From assembly GCF_030269925.1 (NCBI RefSeq), contig NC_085129.1, positions 11,337,501-11,401,500 of the forward strand: a DNA stretch of 64,000 nt, written 5' to 3'. The position numbers were made by a program, and so were the translations under genes. The DNA is from Bombyx mori. Lineage: Eukaryota > Arthropoda > Insecta > Lepidoptera > Bombycidae. Within the stretch, counting starts at the first letter, position 1; the number at the start of each line of letters is the position of its first letter. Positions 1 through 11,017 of this stretch are shown here, piece after piece. Under the pieces are notes generated by a model that saw nothing but the letters and a program-made list of their open reading frames with translations, had not been told where the DNA came from and did not search any database.

Positions 1-60
1 AATTGAGTAATATTCATATTAGTGGTCAAGTAGGACATCGTATTCGACAGCTTCTCTTCG

Positions 61-130
61 GTTGCCGCTAGGAGCGCTGTTCCGACTCCATTTTTACGCG
101 ATCGAGAAGTTAAAAAACTCGCACTAAGCA
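61..130 (-). repeat. Copy 1 of an unnamed interspersed repeat
   Basis: Read on the minus strand this stretch begins 'tgcttagtgcgagtttttta' and continues through a 'ctcgatcgcgtaaaa' block and 'atggagtcggaac'. The same blocks in the same order occur on the plus strand at 12461-12553. This copy lacks about 18 bases between the 'gcgtaaaa' and 'atggagt' blocks. I do not know the family name. Confidence 0.6.
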
Positions 131-843
131 AACTGGTTCATTATACCAACCATAGTTCTATGTCGCATTTTCCGTTTTATATAGTTATTTAATTTACCCG
201 GTTTAATGAAAGAACAAAAATGTGCGACATAGAGATTTCAATTTCTTAATGGTTATAGAGCTTTTTTGGAGCAATGTACCACAAAATAAAATAATATACC
301 TAATTATGGTGACCATGGTTTTTTACAGCCTAGTTTGTGTTCGCTAGGACAAATAACAAATAATGCCAAAATGGTAATCGTACCTTTTACAAATCGAATT
401 CAGACTTAAGCTTTGGGCTTGACGATGTTGTGGTAATAAAGTACTATTCAATATTAAGTTAATATTTTCAGTCTTTGTCTGGGGACCACAGAATATCCGG
501 TTTATTTTTCTAATTGTTGCAGGATGCATTACAAATGTTCGCTTTTCCTTGATAGATAATCTATTCGCTTTTTGATTCGACTTCTAAATATGTAATTAAA
601 TAACGTAGCATACCAATGTTGTCTGTTTATTAGGTAAACAATTAATTAGTTCGCCCTACTTACTGGAAACGTGTTATCGAAGAACATTGTTTGTTATTAA
701 TTCAACAAAACAATTTGCGTATGTCCGCAATTGCACATGTGATTATTGTTTCCACTTATTATCTGTATTATTTAATTTATTCGAATGATGAAATAAAAAT
801 TGTAAGCATGTTAGAGATCATTTATTTAGCAGCGAGCATTCTT
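131..843. other. AT-rich stretch without a recognised gene
   Basis: Open frames here are short (61 codons or less), low in complexity and match no family I know. No splice-bounded coding block, tRNA or clear repeat was seen. Confidence 0.5.
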
Positions 844-1252
844 TTGTTTTTTATTTGTTGCTAAGATGGGTGGACAAGCTCACAGCCTACCTAGTGTTAA
901 GTGGTTACAGGAGCCCATCTACAACTTAAATGCGCCACCCACCTTGAGATATAAGTTCTAAGATCTCAGTATAGTTACAACAGGTACCGCACCCTTCAAA
1001 CTGAAACGCATTACTGCTTCACGGTAGAAAATAGGCGGGGCGGTGGTACCTACCCGTGCGGACTCACAAGAGGTCCTACCACCAGTAATTACGCAAATTA
1101 TTATTTTGCGGGTTTAATTTTTATTACACGTTGTTATTCCTTCACCGTGGAAGTAAATCGTGAACATTTGTTAAGTAAAAAAAATCGAACACCGGTGCAT
1201 CGCTAGATACGAATGCACCAGACGTCTTATCCTTTAGGCCACGACGACTTCT
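844..1252 (-). mobile_element. Bm1 SINE, near full length
   Basis: Read on the minus strand it has the whole Bm1 layout. It starts with 'aagtcgtcgtggcctaaagg' (box A region of the tRNA-like head), and box B is degraded ('ggtgttcgatt'). Next come the 'cgtgaacatttg...acttccacggtgaagga' block, the 'ggtggtaggacctcttgtg' body and the end 'cacccatcttagcaa' with an A/T tail. Length is about 410 bp against about 430-440 for the family. Bm1 is a non-coding element copied by RNA polymerase III and mobilised by LINE proteins. No clear target-site duplication was found. Confidence 0.85.
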
Positions 1253-2441
1253 TGGTCAGTTTTCTTATGTCAGATAATTCAGTCAATCTACGCTTTTAAT
1301 TGCTGTCGGTCAGGGATATCTAGGCTAGATTTTCTTACTGATATTTTATCCTGGCTATAGATACTCTTATAAAAGAAACAATATAAAATCTGAGTTTGAA
1401 ACCTGTCATACTCATGAATATTCTTTAATCATTGGGTTTTCTCAACTGCTTGCATCAAACTCCATATGTTAAATATTGTTATGAAACTAAAACGGTGTGG
1501 GGTTCTAAGCAAACCGAATTTTTGTGGGAAGAACCTGTCATTATATTTATGCGAAAAATTCAAACAATTCATGTTCACCTGGTTTGGGCTTACTGGTTTT
1601 TTGATCAGTTTGGTTGGTTGCTTATGTAATTTTTACTTTATTATTGAAATACTGAAAAACTGTGACATTTTTATGAAGTAAAAGAAACACAAAAAGAAGA
1701 AAAAAATACCCCTCTGTATGAGGCGTTACAATGGATATATTACTGGAGATACACATATCAAAGTTGGCCGACGCCAGGCAAGCGGCCGGTCTTCAAACTC
1801 GTGCCAAGTACCCTTATACATATGTATATGTAGTAAGCCCTATATACGCAATAAAAGGACATGCTGCGCCGACCCCAAATTATATAGGATAAGGCAAAAC
1901 GAAGAAGAACGATTTGATCAGATTGTGTTGTAATTAAATTACAAGAATTTTATTATTTATCAACTCATACTAAGTACCTACATACTCAAGGAAGATTAAG
2001 ACATTTTGGTAATTTGAACTGAATTTGTTAACAGTCGCTTTTTACTGGTCACCTGCATTTTAAAACGTTTTTAATAAAAAATCAAGCAGCTGTTTCTCAA
2101 TAACATTAGAAAACGGAAAATCCTATGTGTATGTAAAAACTTCGTTCAAAAAATTACGTTTGCTTAAAATAATGTAAGACCGGTAACCTAACCAAATACC
2201 TCCATTTGTTAAATTTTTCTTCACTAATATTAATTGTTTAAATAAAGTCGTCTCGACACTTATATTAATTGACCCAAATCAATTGAAAGATACGTCTACG
2301 ATAGTTTAGGGTCAATTTATTACATCAGTAGTCTAATACTTTCAATTGTTGACCTCGACCTACGCATCTAAAGACCTTGTTAAACCGACTGGTATTTACC
2401 AACTGAAAACTATTCGAATCTGAAACAAATATATTAACAAA
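1253..2441. other. Gene-free stretch
   Basis: AT-rich, with only short overlapping open frames of no recognised family. The part at 1718-1930 is more GC-rich and has a TATA-like and AATAAA-like pair ('ctatatacgcaataaaagg' near 1840-1858), but no matching partner was found in the window. Confidence 0.45.
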
Positions 2442-2748
2442 CTAGCTGACCCGGCAGACTTCGTAGTGCCTCAATCGATAAATAAAAGAACTAAACTTTT
2501 GTATAAAATGAACTTAAAACAAACAATAGGAATCCGTCCGACGGGGGACGCATCAAAGGGAAAACAAAATTGTTATTTCTATTTATTTCCGAGCGTTTTC
2601 ATATTTATCTACCTTTTAAACCTTCTCTGGACTTCCACAAATAATTCAAGATCAAAATTATTGAAATCGGTCCAACCGTTCTCGAGTTTTAGCGAGACTA
2701 ACTAACAGCAATTAATTTATATATATATAGATAGATAGATATATTATA
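2442..2748 (+). mobile_element. RTE-type LINE 3' end fragment
   Basis: Starts 'ctagctgacccggcagactt' and ends 'tcgagttttagcgagactaa' followed by a (gata)n-like run. This is the typical 3' untranslated end of lepidopteran RTE-like LINEs, which finish in short tandem repeats rather than poly(A). A second, closely similar copy lies at 15083-15363. No reverse-transcriptase coding is left, so it is a 5'-truncated dead copy. Confidence 0.7.
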
Positions 2749-3021
2749 GATATATTTTAATAGTGAATTTCCCCGGCTGTATTAAATCAGTTCCGAATCT
2801 ATTGCGTAAAAACCACAAAACGCAATGCTGACAATCTATCTATTTTGCCTCGAAATAAACAAAATAGTAAGGACTATTTTCAAAATAATATAGATAATAC
2901 AGATTAGATCCGTTTGAGTGTAAAACTCAGGAACAGGAACTAATTTATATTCTAATCTAATGCAACGGAATTGACCATGGCTATAACATTGGAAAGTATT
3001 TGAAATAATGTAATAGAAATT

Positions 3022-3133
3022 GGTAGGCAGCGGCTTAGCTCTGCCCCTGGCATTGCTGACGTGTATGAGCGACGGTAACCACTTACCATCAGGTGGGGAG
3101 TATGATTGTCTGCCTATAATGGCAATAACATAA
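3022..3133 (+). mobile_element. LINE 3' end fragment ('ggcagcggctt' family)
   Basis: Contains 'ggtaggcagcggcttagctc', 'cctggcattgctgac', 'cgacggtaaccacttaccat' and ends 'ctgcctataatggcaataa'. Better preserved copies lie at 33818-33955 and 54193-54311, and a minus-strand relative at 10653-10740. This family shares only the 'accactta/catcaggtgg' and 'gcaataa' ends with Bm1. Confidence 0.6.
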
Positions 3134-3396
3134 ATAATTAACATGAGATTAATAACCGCAGAAGTAGTTTTATATCTCAACTCAAGAAAACCGAAGAAAA
3201 TAATATGAATGGCTTTTCTGGTTAACATCATTAGGTTTTCAGACTTACTTCTAAGGGTTCGTCCGTATTAGAAGTTTCCCTAGAAGGTAATGTCTAATGC
3301 GAGATTTCGCTGCCCTAAGTCAAGGTGAGATATGCCATTTATGTTCATATTTGTAGAAAACACCAGCGGGCAGTAGATACTCAAACAAAAAAAAGG

Positions 3397-3619
3397 AAAT
3401 CACTTATTTTTTTTTCTACCTATGCTGATAGCTTTATTGCACAACTTATTGGCTATTTCAGCTTCTCCTTGACGAGTAAGTGGGCTCACGGGGCTCAAAC
3501 CGGAGTGTTGCTAACACTGGCCCTAGCAAGAGCAGTGCTTCGCAGAATCTACCACCGGATCGGAAACGCGACCCACTGAGAGGATCCGGCGAGAAACTCA
3601 GTGAGCTGTGTCTATGGGG
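3397..3619 (-). mobile_element. BMC1/L1Bm-like LINE 3' end
   Basis: On the minus strand it runs from 'cccatagacacagc' through 'gatccggtggtagattctgc' and 'tgctagggccagtgttagca' to a poly(A) (a T run on the plus strand at 3397-3415). The last part before the tail is diverged. It is a severely 5'-truncated copy; the short frames across it are not genes. The name BMC1 is recalled, not searched. Confidence 0.65.
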
Positions 3620-4696
3620 AAAATCACTTCTAGAAATACGCACGTTAACGCAAATCAAATATGTGAATTCGTTTCATTTTCATAACTTATATAATCAATC
3701 TATGTTTATAATAAAAATAAATGTAAATTGTACACAACTTAAATGTTGGGGTATTCTACATAGAAACAATTTTATAAAAGCAAACTTTGTAATTCACGTG
3801 CTTATACTACGCTTTGTGTTTTTGTATCATTGTATTTTGGAATTTCCGACATTATTTAACTTTTTGATTGAGTTATGAAGCATATCAAAAAACCCGTATA
3901 CAAAAAAGATAAGTTGACGATAATATTGTGAAAAAATAAACTCTATAGGATAGAGTGACCATATTTTTATTAATAAAATATGGAAACTATATTTTAATAA
4001 AAATTTAGTAAATGATTGACGTTTGTGTTGAACTTGAATATAATTAGGTGTTACATGATACTCTTCACTCATCTATGCACTTTAATTACGGTTTGTCGAT
4101 AGTGATCACGCAAGGTTGATGACCGAATCTCTCGTGCAACAGCGGCACTTATTACATCACCCGCAGCTGTATCACGTATTTCGCAGACAATTAGCAGAAG
4201 ACAAATATTGTGCAAATATTGCTGTCAACTGTCCATTTCGTATTACGGACTTGCAACAAAAAAGCAGATCGCGGACCATGACTAGTGCTGCCTCTGCAGA
4301 GCGATTTGTGAAACTTTAGTGCATTCTTTTCCATACAACTAACAACAACTGGCCTAAAGTCGGTATTACGGATGCTTTTGTTTGCCACACAACAGCAGAT
4401 ATTTAGCAATTTCGTTTGTCAAATTTGCGACACCTTTTGTATCTGGTGCTGAATTGTTGCTAACTATCTGCAAGTGTAAAATTTGTGAAATTAAATTATT
4501 TTAACTTGATTTAGGTAAGTGTAATTGGTTTAGATCTTTATTTGTGTTTGTGTTTTCCATAGTATTAACATTAAATACCACGCTGGGCAATTTAAGTACA
4601 TTAATAATGTTGAGGTTATAAAGTTTATTTTTTACAAATTAATATTTCTTCTAGGTATTAGGTATGTATGGACAGAGCTCAAATAATGGGGCTTTG
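3620..4696. other. Gene-free stretch before the Harbinger-like remnant
   Basis: No recognised coding. The 67-codon frame at 4116-4319 is not similar to any family I know and has no splice or repeat context. It could be a decayed upstream part of the transposon at 4697-6353, but nothing in the sequence shows this. Confidence 0.4.
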
Positions 4697-6353
4697 GAGT
4701 CTAAGGAAATTAGGTCGGATACATACGAATCAGTGCGTTTGCGACGCTGTCTTCGTGATCAAGCCTGACCCCTTATTCTATCGGAAAGTTTGTTCAGAAC
4801 ACATTACAGAATTTCGAAACATCAATATTTACAATTGTGCTCTGAATTAAAGCCGTTAATAACCTAGATCATCAAGACGAACAAGAATAGAAAGTAAAAT
4901 GCAAGGTACTTATATATATTCAATTAAACATTATAATATATTATGTGTAAATAATGAAGAAAATAAAAGATTCACAAAATCTTGTCTTCAAAAGTAGCAT
5001 TGTTTTTTTGATTTTAGATTTATTCTTAACTAAATGTTTTAAATAACTTGTTTATACAGGTGTTAACAGCATTACAAAATTTCATACCAGAAACCTGTGA
5101 GAATGAGCTTTTTGCATTTTGAGTTAAACTGTAGTAAATCCAATGCCATTAGGGAAGTGGCTATGGCATTAAACAATCTTCCAGTTTTATTGAAACATTT
5201 AAAGTTTCTGCAAACAGTACAATGGGTCACAAGTTATTATAAAATCTTATAGTATAGAGCACAAGAGTTCCACTGATTTTACAATTTCCACGAGTCAATC
5301 ATATAATAATATATCAGTTATATTCTTGAAGCTTTATAACTATAGCTATATTTAGCTATATATAGCTATATTTTAAACAGAGTTCTGAGAAATGTTAAGT
5401 CCTGGTGAAACTGGAAAGGCCTTCAGGCCACCATTAATCTTTACTACATTTTTTTTTTTAATTCAAAGTTTGTCTTATTTTTATAGTGCATAGATATTTG
5501 AACAATAATAATTTTGTGATTGAAAACATAATATAATAGTAAATAAATTTCTTTTCATTATAGGTTTTACAATAAATTTGGTTTTCCTGGGGTTTCGGGG
5601 TGTATAGATGGCACTCATTTGCACTTATCAGATCTTCTGTATATGAAGAAAGGTTTTAGAACCGCAAGCATTATCATTTCAAGAATGTGCAAATAGTAAG
5701 TATTTTGCTGAAGCCTATCATTCACAATAACAAACATTTGATAGTACTTATCTAAAGAATTAAATTTTTCAGATATGTGATAGTGATCTTAACATTTTTA
5801 GTATTAATGCAACATTTCATGATACATTTGTCTGGCTTATCACAACTGAATATGCCTATGCAGGACCTGCACCATAATAGTGAAAAAGTTTGGTTTTTAG
5901 GCAAGTAAAACATCATGAGCTCTGTCTCAGTAACCTGACTACAAAATAATACTCTATCTAAAAGTATATTTAAAACTGGGAAGGCAGTTAATATATAGTA
6001 CTATAGTAATGTTTATTGTCATACCAGGAACACAGTTGACCATTGTGAGTATTGAAAGCCAGTTGGAGATGCTTGTTGGTACATAGAGTACTGCATTATG
6101 ATCATCATATTATGATGGCCAAGACCATAATTGTTAGCTTGTATTGCATAACATGGCAAACACACATGGGTTTCCAGTGCCCCAACTCTCTGACGAAGAT
6201 GCTGAAATTGATGTTTCTTATCAAACTCATAACATTGTATTTTTTGGGAGAGAAGAGGAAACACAGCACTTAGCACCATGTCAACATTCAAGGGTGGTTC
6301 AATTGGATTGTGGAGAACAGACATTAAATTTAGTCTCAACCTCTGTATTCTAG
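4697..6353 (+). pseudogene. PIF/Harbinger (HARBI1-like) transposase pseudogene with intron-like gaps
   Basis: Conserved blocks of a HARBI1-type transposase occur in order but in changing frames. The N-terminal block (4697-4865) has 'RRCLRDQ' and 'FRTHYRISKHQYLQLCSEL', with a TGA at 4766-4768. A basic 'SSRRTRIESKMQ' follows at 4869-4904. At 5061 comes 'VLTAL' and at 5130 'CSKSNAIREVAMALNNLP'. At 5564-5695 is 'GFPGVSGCIDGTH', carrying the first catalytic Asp, then 'KHYHFKNVQI' after a frame change. At 5773-5876 is 'ICDSDLNIFSINATFHDTFVW', and at 6044-6353 'LKASWRCLLVHRVLHYD' then 'LHNMANTHGFP' in another frame. The third and fourth blocks are joined by a perfect GT-AG mini-intron (donor gtaagt at 5696, acceptor tttttcag ending 5772). 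Several stops and frameshifts mean no working protein. It may be a dead transposon or a dead host HARBI1-like gene. Confidence 0.8.
5396..5461 (+). mobile_element. Short LINE 3' tail inside the Harbinger-like remnant
   Basis: 'gtcctggtgaaactggaaag' followed by 'gccttcaggccacc' matches the end of the BMC1-like copy at 57944-58169 ('gtcctgatgaaactggaaag'). Only this last piece is present. It lies in the gap between the second and third transposase blocks. Confidence 0.5.
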
Positions 6354-6787
6354 TAATTTTATGTAGATATTTTGAAAACTGCTGTTCTTAATTATGTGAA
6401 CTGAGAGGGCAAGAATAGCCTAATTATTTGTGTCTATAATTTTTTAATTGTGCTTAGTGGAAATATACATATTTCCTTAACATTTTTGTGTTTTTACCTT
6501 TACTATATAAAGGATGGATTCATAACTATTTGAAAGCAAAATTGTGAGGTTGTTTTATTAAGACAATGTTTTAATCTGTCGTGCTCAATTTGTTCTGTAT
6601 CATTTTATCTTTATGTTAACCCCGTTTGTATGTTGTGTTGTTATATATATTATTGTATATACTGCTGTTTTGAATAATGGAATAGAATGAATAACAAATC
6701 GACTAGTAATTCATAATTCTTCTAAATTTTGTTGGATACTTACATGAATATTACTTACAAAATGAAAAACATAATTCATAATTTAGA

Positions 6788-7043
6788 CAAAATGTTGATC
6801 AACCACCACTGATTTTTGTTCATTGTGATAATAATAATAATATAAATATAAATACCAGATAACGGAAATAAATGTAGGATTTTTATTATACACATACATA
6901 TATTTAATATACATCCCCTGGAATTCCAAACCCTGGAAAAGACATTTATATTTATCATACAAATATCTTCCCTTGGCGGGATTCGAACCCGCGACCCCCT
7001 TGTGTAGCGACCATGTCACTTACCACTACACCAGACGGTCGTT
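6788..7043 (-). mobile_element. tRNA-derived SINE
   Basis: On the minus strand it begins with a tRNA-like head: box A 'tggtgtagtggtaagtg' and box B 'gggttcgaatcccgcc'. A body containing 'gggaagatatttgtatgat' and an AT-rich 3' part with (att)n follow. The 5' bases cannot pair with 'caaggga' after the T arm, so this is not a working tRNA. It resembles other lepidopteran tRNA-headed SINEs and differs from Bm1. Confidence 0.65.
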
Positions 7044-7327
7044 AGATAAGTTTGATAATAATTTTTTTTGTGTAATTTTGTTTTATTTGAATAATAATTC
7101 TTAAATTAGGAAATCGTAGTTTGTTTGTAATTCTTGCCGCATGAAATTGAAGCCACAATTGAAATATAATATCGACTGCCGATAACTTCAAAGAAACATA
7201 ACTGAACTTGGGGCCGAGGTAAGTAGAATGATAGCAAGGTGATAGCTCTATAACCCTATAGACTAGAAGCAGAACATGCCGAATACTGTGAGTACAAAAT
7301 ATACAATGAAGCTAAATACTGGTATTC

Positions 7328-7575
7328 TACTGGTGGTAGGACCACTTGTGAGTCCGCACGAGTAGGTACAACCACTCCGCCTATTTCTACCGTGAAGCTT
7401 TAATGCGTTTCGTTTTGAAGGGTAGAGCAGCCGTTATAACTATACTGAGACCTTAGAACTTATATCTCAAGGTGGGTGCCGCATTTACGTTGTAGATGGC
7501 TATGGGCTCCAGTAACCACTTAACACCAGGTGGGCTGTAAGCTCGTCCACCCATCTTAGCAATAAAAAAATAAAT
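7328..7575 (+). mobile_element. Bm1 SINE, 5'-truncated
   Basis: Starts at 'ctactggtggtaggaccact' and ends 'ccacccatcttagcaataaa' plus an A/T tail; the tRNA-like head is missing. Similar to other copies apart from scattered changes. Confidence 0.85.
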
Positions 7576-8699
7576 AGTCATTTTGAAATGCTAAGTTGAG
7601 AGTAGTTTTATTAGCGTAAAATATACTCACTAGTGTCATAAAATTTACTGTAGTACCAGCCTAAAGTAAAACGTATATATTTGGATTTGCTTGACTATTG
7701 TAACAAGCGCTATTTCGTTTTTATGGTAATATAAACTATTATGGACTCAGCTAAAATTAAAACAAAATTGAACTTATTATTTTAAACAAGGTTTTTGCCG
7801 ATATTGGTCAATTCCTTGAATTTTTTTATATATCTCAGCTGAAAGATGCGCGGCCTCTGCCTGCGTACGAACAGCCTCTGCTGAAATGAAAGCTGCATGA
7901 GCCAGTGGTTCGCCTTAGTTTCCATTTTCTCCTCTTTCTACAACTACAGCTCACGATGTGTCCACTCTTGTTTGTTGTCCGCTATAGTCTAGATAATATA
8001 ATGATTGATTAACATTCTTACTGCAGTGAGTGAGTGCAAAGAGTACCTGGTTAATGAATAAAAATAACTTACTAAATATCGGCCTGATATTTGCAATGAA
8101 GCTTCTCTTAAGATGGCTTCGTCGACGAAAAACTGGGCTAATTATAAAAATAAATATTTATTTATTGTCTTAAAATATTAGATTCATTTGTTTAAAAATA
8201 ATATAGAACATTAAGTTAATGTCTGACATGCAGTTTCCTATTCACGTCATATTGCCCATGACCTTGGGTGAACATTATTATGAATAGTCTGCACAGCTTT
8301 TATTTCCCTTCAAGCTGTGAAAGACAGCACTATATTTCTGGTATTCAAATCAAAGCCTACTCTTGCCAAGTCAAACAAATCCACTATCTATTACTTGATA
8401 AAGAATAGCAGCATCTCACCTAGAATATCATCGACTGGTTGTTCTAGCGTTGTCGGCCTCATGTCGGCGTAAGATGGATCTGTTGTACACTTTATTATTG
8501 ATAAAACCATAAAACTAACTCATTTATTCTAGAATTTACTATTTAATTTGAAATCTTACTGAACCAGTGCTAGAATCCCGCAGGCAGATATCAATAAATC
8601 CAATGAAACACATATTTGACATGTATACATGGAAGACTTCCATGATTAAGGATTCATTCATCTTTTATTTAAAATCAAATTAGCAAATATTCTGAAATC
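7576..8699. other. Gene-free stretch
   Basis: AT-rich. No open frame over 60 codons, no recognised repeat and no RNA gene. Confidence 0.5.
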
Positions 8700-8905
8700 G
8701 TTGGTGGTAGGGCGTTTGATTAACCCGCAAGACCACCATTCCGCCCATTTCTACCGCGAAGCAGTAATGCGTTGCAATTTGAAGAATGGGGCAGCCGTTT
8801 TGGTATACAGTTGAAACTCAGACCTCGTTTCTAAAAATGGGGGTGGCATTCACGTTGTGAAGTCTATACCACTTAACACTAGATGGGTTGTGAGCTTATG
8901 TACTT
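8700..8905 (+). mobile_element. Old Bm1-like SINE copy
   Basis: Recognisable by 'ttggtggtaggg', 'gcgaagcagtaatgcgttgc', 'ggggcagccgtt' and 'ccacttaacactagatgggt'. It is strongly diverged and has lost the final 'gcaataaa'. Confidence 0.6.
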
Positions 8906-10652
8906 ACTTAATTGATAATGAAATTAATAAATTAGGCTATAATTTTGATCCATTCTTTTTTAAAATAGGTTCGTAACGTAAACAACTATCTGATTACAAA
9001 TTATCAAACGATTACAAAAAAAAATGTTATCAGTGTTTGACATGACACAATTACATTTTTGTAGCTATTATTCAAAATAAAGCAAAAATTATTATTAGAT
9101 CACTTATTTTTAGTAACGCTTCATCGAAAAGAACAGAATTAGCAGCTCTCACTTGGCGTTTCAAACGTGAATTCCACTTAAACATTTTAAAATGTTTATA
9201 TGTAACGCGCTTTTATAAATTCATTTGCCGGTTTGTTCAGCAAAAAAAAAAAAAGTAATGTGGCTTTTTAGTGCCAATTATTGCTACCCGATTGCGACTG
9301 GCGCTAGTTGTATGACAGAAAACTGCAGTAAGCGGTAAGCGAACAATCGCGGTACGTGATACGAAATAATTTGACGTTTTGCGATCGGTCGCGACGCGTC
9401 TGCACAACATCTGCAAAATTGTGGCTGTCGCAAATTTTTACGTGATCAGGGGGCCGAACAATGACAGTTGGACGTAACGTAAAATGACTTTTAAAGTGTT
9501 TTCTGGCACTCGCGTACTCGATAGCAGTCACTAAATAACATTAAAAATTTCTAAAATTTCTTCTTATCAATAAATGTAAGAATAATAAATTTATTAAGTC
9601 CATAATAGACGTTGTAAAAACCTACATAATCTTAATATCGGTAGAATATTAATAATGCTAGTTACTTTTTAAACAAATGAAACGTAGATTTGTTTTACGT
9701 AAATGCAGTGAAGTTGTTCACCCCACAATATAAAAACATCTAAATGATTATAAAAAATTTGGATACCCTACTTAGGCACTTTCATTCTAACAAATCCACG
9801 CAATACTGCAAAATCAACAATTGAACAGCGCGTAGTTTTTGAAAACTGTATTTGGAATACACATTTTTCGTTACGTAATTTTTATTTTTAAATTGCGTTT
9901 ACAAAGTGGAGTTTTTAATTTATACTAGGCATATTTATTTAAGCAGTTTTTCCTACAACATAACTACGTCGTAATATTTCGCTAACGTGACGTACATTTA
10001 ATTAATATTTGCTTCCTTAAAATTCTGACACAAAAATGTCTTAAGTAGTGGAATACAAAAAAATGCTTCTAAATGGATATAAGCGATAAATGAACTAATA
10101 GTGTAACTAAATGTGACTAAAATGAGGGGTTCATAATTCAAATAATCTTGTCAGGTGTTATTAAAGATATTCATTCGATCTTCTGATGTTTAATTACCTA
10201 AATTAGACTTCATTTAAGTCACTGCGTTAGAAGGCTTTTCTGCAGAATAGAACGAATTTAGAGATGTGTTTGCAGGTGTGTGTGTGATATCGTGATGACA
10301 ATAATTATGTGTGTTTTAGTATCGTCAATATTATTTGTTTTAAAGGCGCAGATCGTACTTTTTGTGATTTACTTTAAAACTGCGCGTAATATTCTGACCA
10401 AGTTACACCAGCTTCCCTGTTTTTTCGACGAATTACAAAAAAGATTAATAGAACTGATTACTTGGCCTTCAGTTCCGCGGTACGGCACTTTGGTAACAAG
10501 CTTACATTTTTTTAAACTTTAAATAAACAAATATACGGATACCCTATTTTCAATGTTCATCAATTGAAATCTTTTAACTATAAAAGTTTGTTTTACCTTC
10601 TTACAAACTAACTCTCAGTAAAAAAAAAACACATTTCTTCCTAGCTTTTTGT
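8906..10652. other. Gene-free stretch with a CpG-richer island at 9290-9530
   Basis: The island is richer in CpG than its surroundings (for example 'gatcggtcgcgacgcgtctg' at 9384-9403), as expected of a promoter or leader exon, but I saw no clear donor or conserved protein. An 80-codon frame at 10280-10522 has a hydrophobic start but no family match. The rest is AT-rich. Confidence 0.35.
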
Positions 10653-11010
10653 AGGCAGACGAGCATACGTCTCACCTACCTACCTGATAGCGAGTGGCTA
10701 TTGCGGCTCATGAACATTAGCAATGCTTCCGGCTGAGAATTCTCCGTAGAACTCAGTTGAAGAACATATCAAAGCGCTCAGGAAACACCAAGAAGGCTCC
10801 AAACCCGAATGGTATATGCCAATACAGAACGCTGGAAAAGCACTGTGGATGTACGCTGTGGTCCTAGATAGTATGGATGAATTTTGTTCCGGTTAGGGGC
10901 GTTGCGATGGTAAAACCAGATTAGAGAGGGAACCATTTCAAACGCTTCCTGAGAACTATCAACATGGAACATACGGTAAAACAAAGAGAGAACCGAGTTT
11001 GAGTACGAGA
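10653..11010 (-). mobile_element. Remnant of the 'ggcagcggctt' LINE family with upstream sequence
   Basis: The end at 10653-10740 is the reverse complement of the family tail: 'gtaggcagacgagcatacgt' on the plus strand, then a degraded 'agcaatgcttcc'. The 79-codon minus frame at 10778-11017 just upstream on that strand probably belongs to the same LINE's 3' region, because it is contiguous and more GC-rich than its surroundings. It lacks reverse-transcriptase motifs, so the assignment is an inference. Confidence 0.4.
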
Positions 11011-11017
11011 TTGTCAA

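Noticed and set aside
4116..4319. 67-codon coding region upstream of the Harbinger-like remnant
   Set aside because: No recognised motif and no clear link to the transposase.
6975..7043. tRNA gene on the minus strand
   Set aside because: Box A and box B are good, but the 5' bases cannot form an acceptor stem with those after the T arm, and a SINE-like body follows.
10280..10522. Short membrane protein gene (80 codons, hydrophobic start)
   Set aside because: No family similarity, no splice or promoter context, and the low-complexity composition expected of AT-rich DNA.
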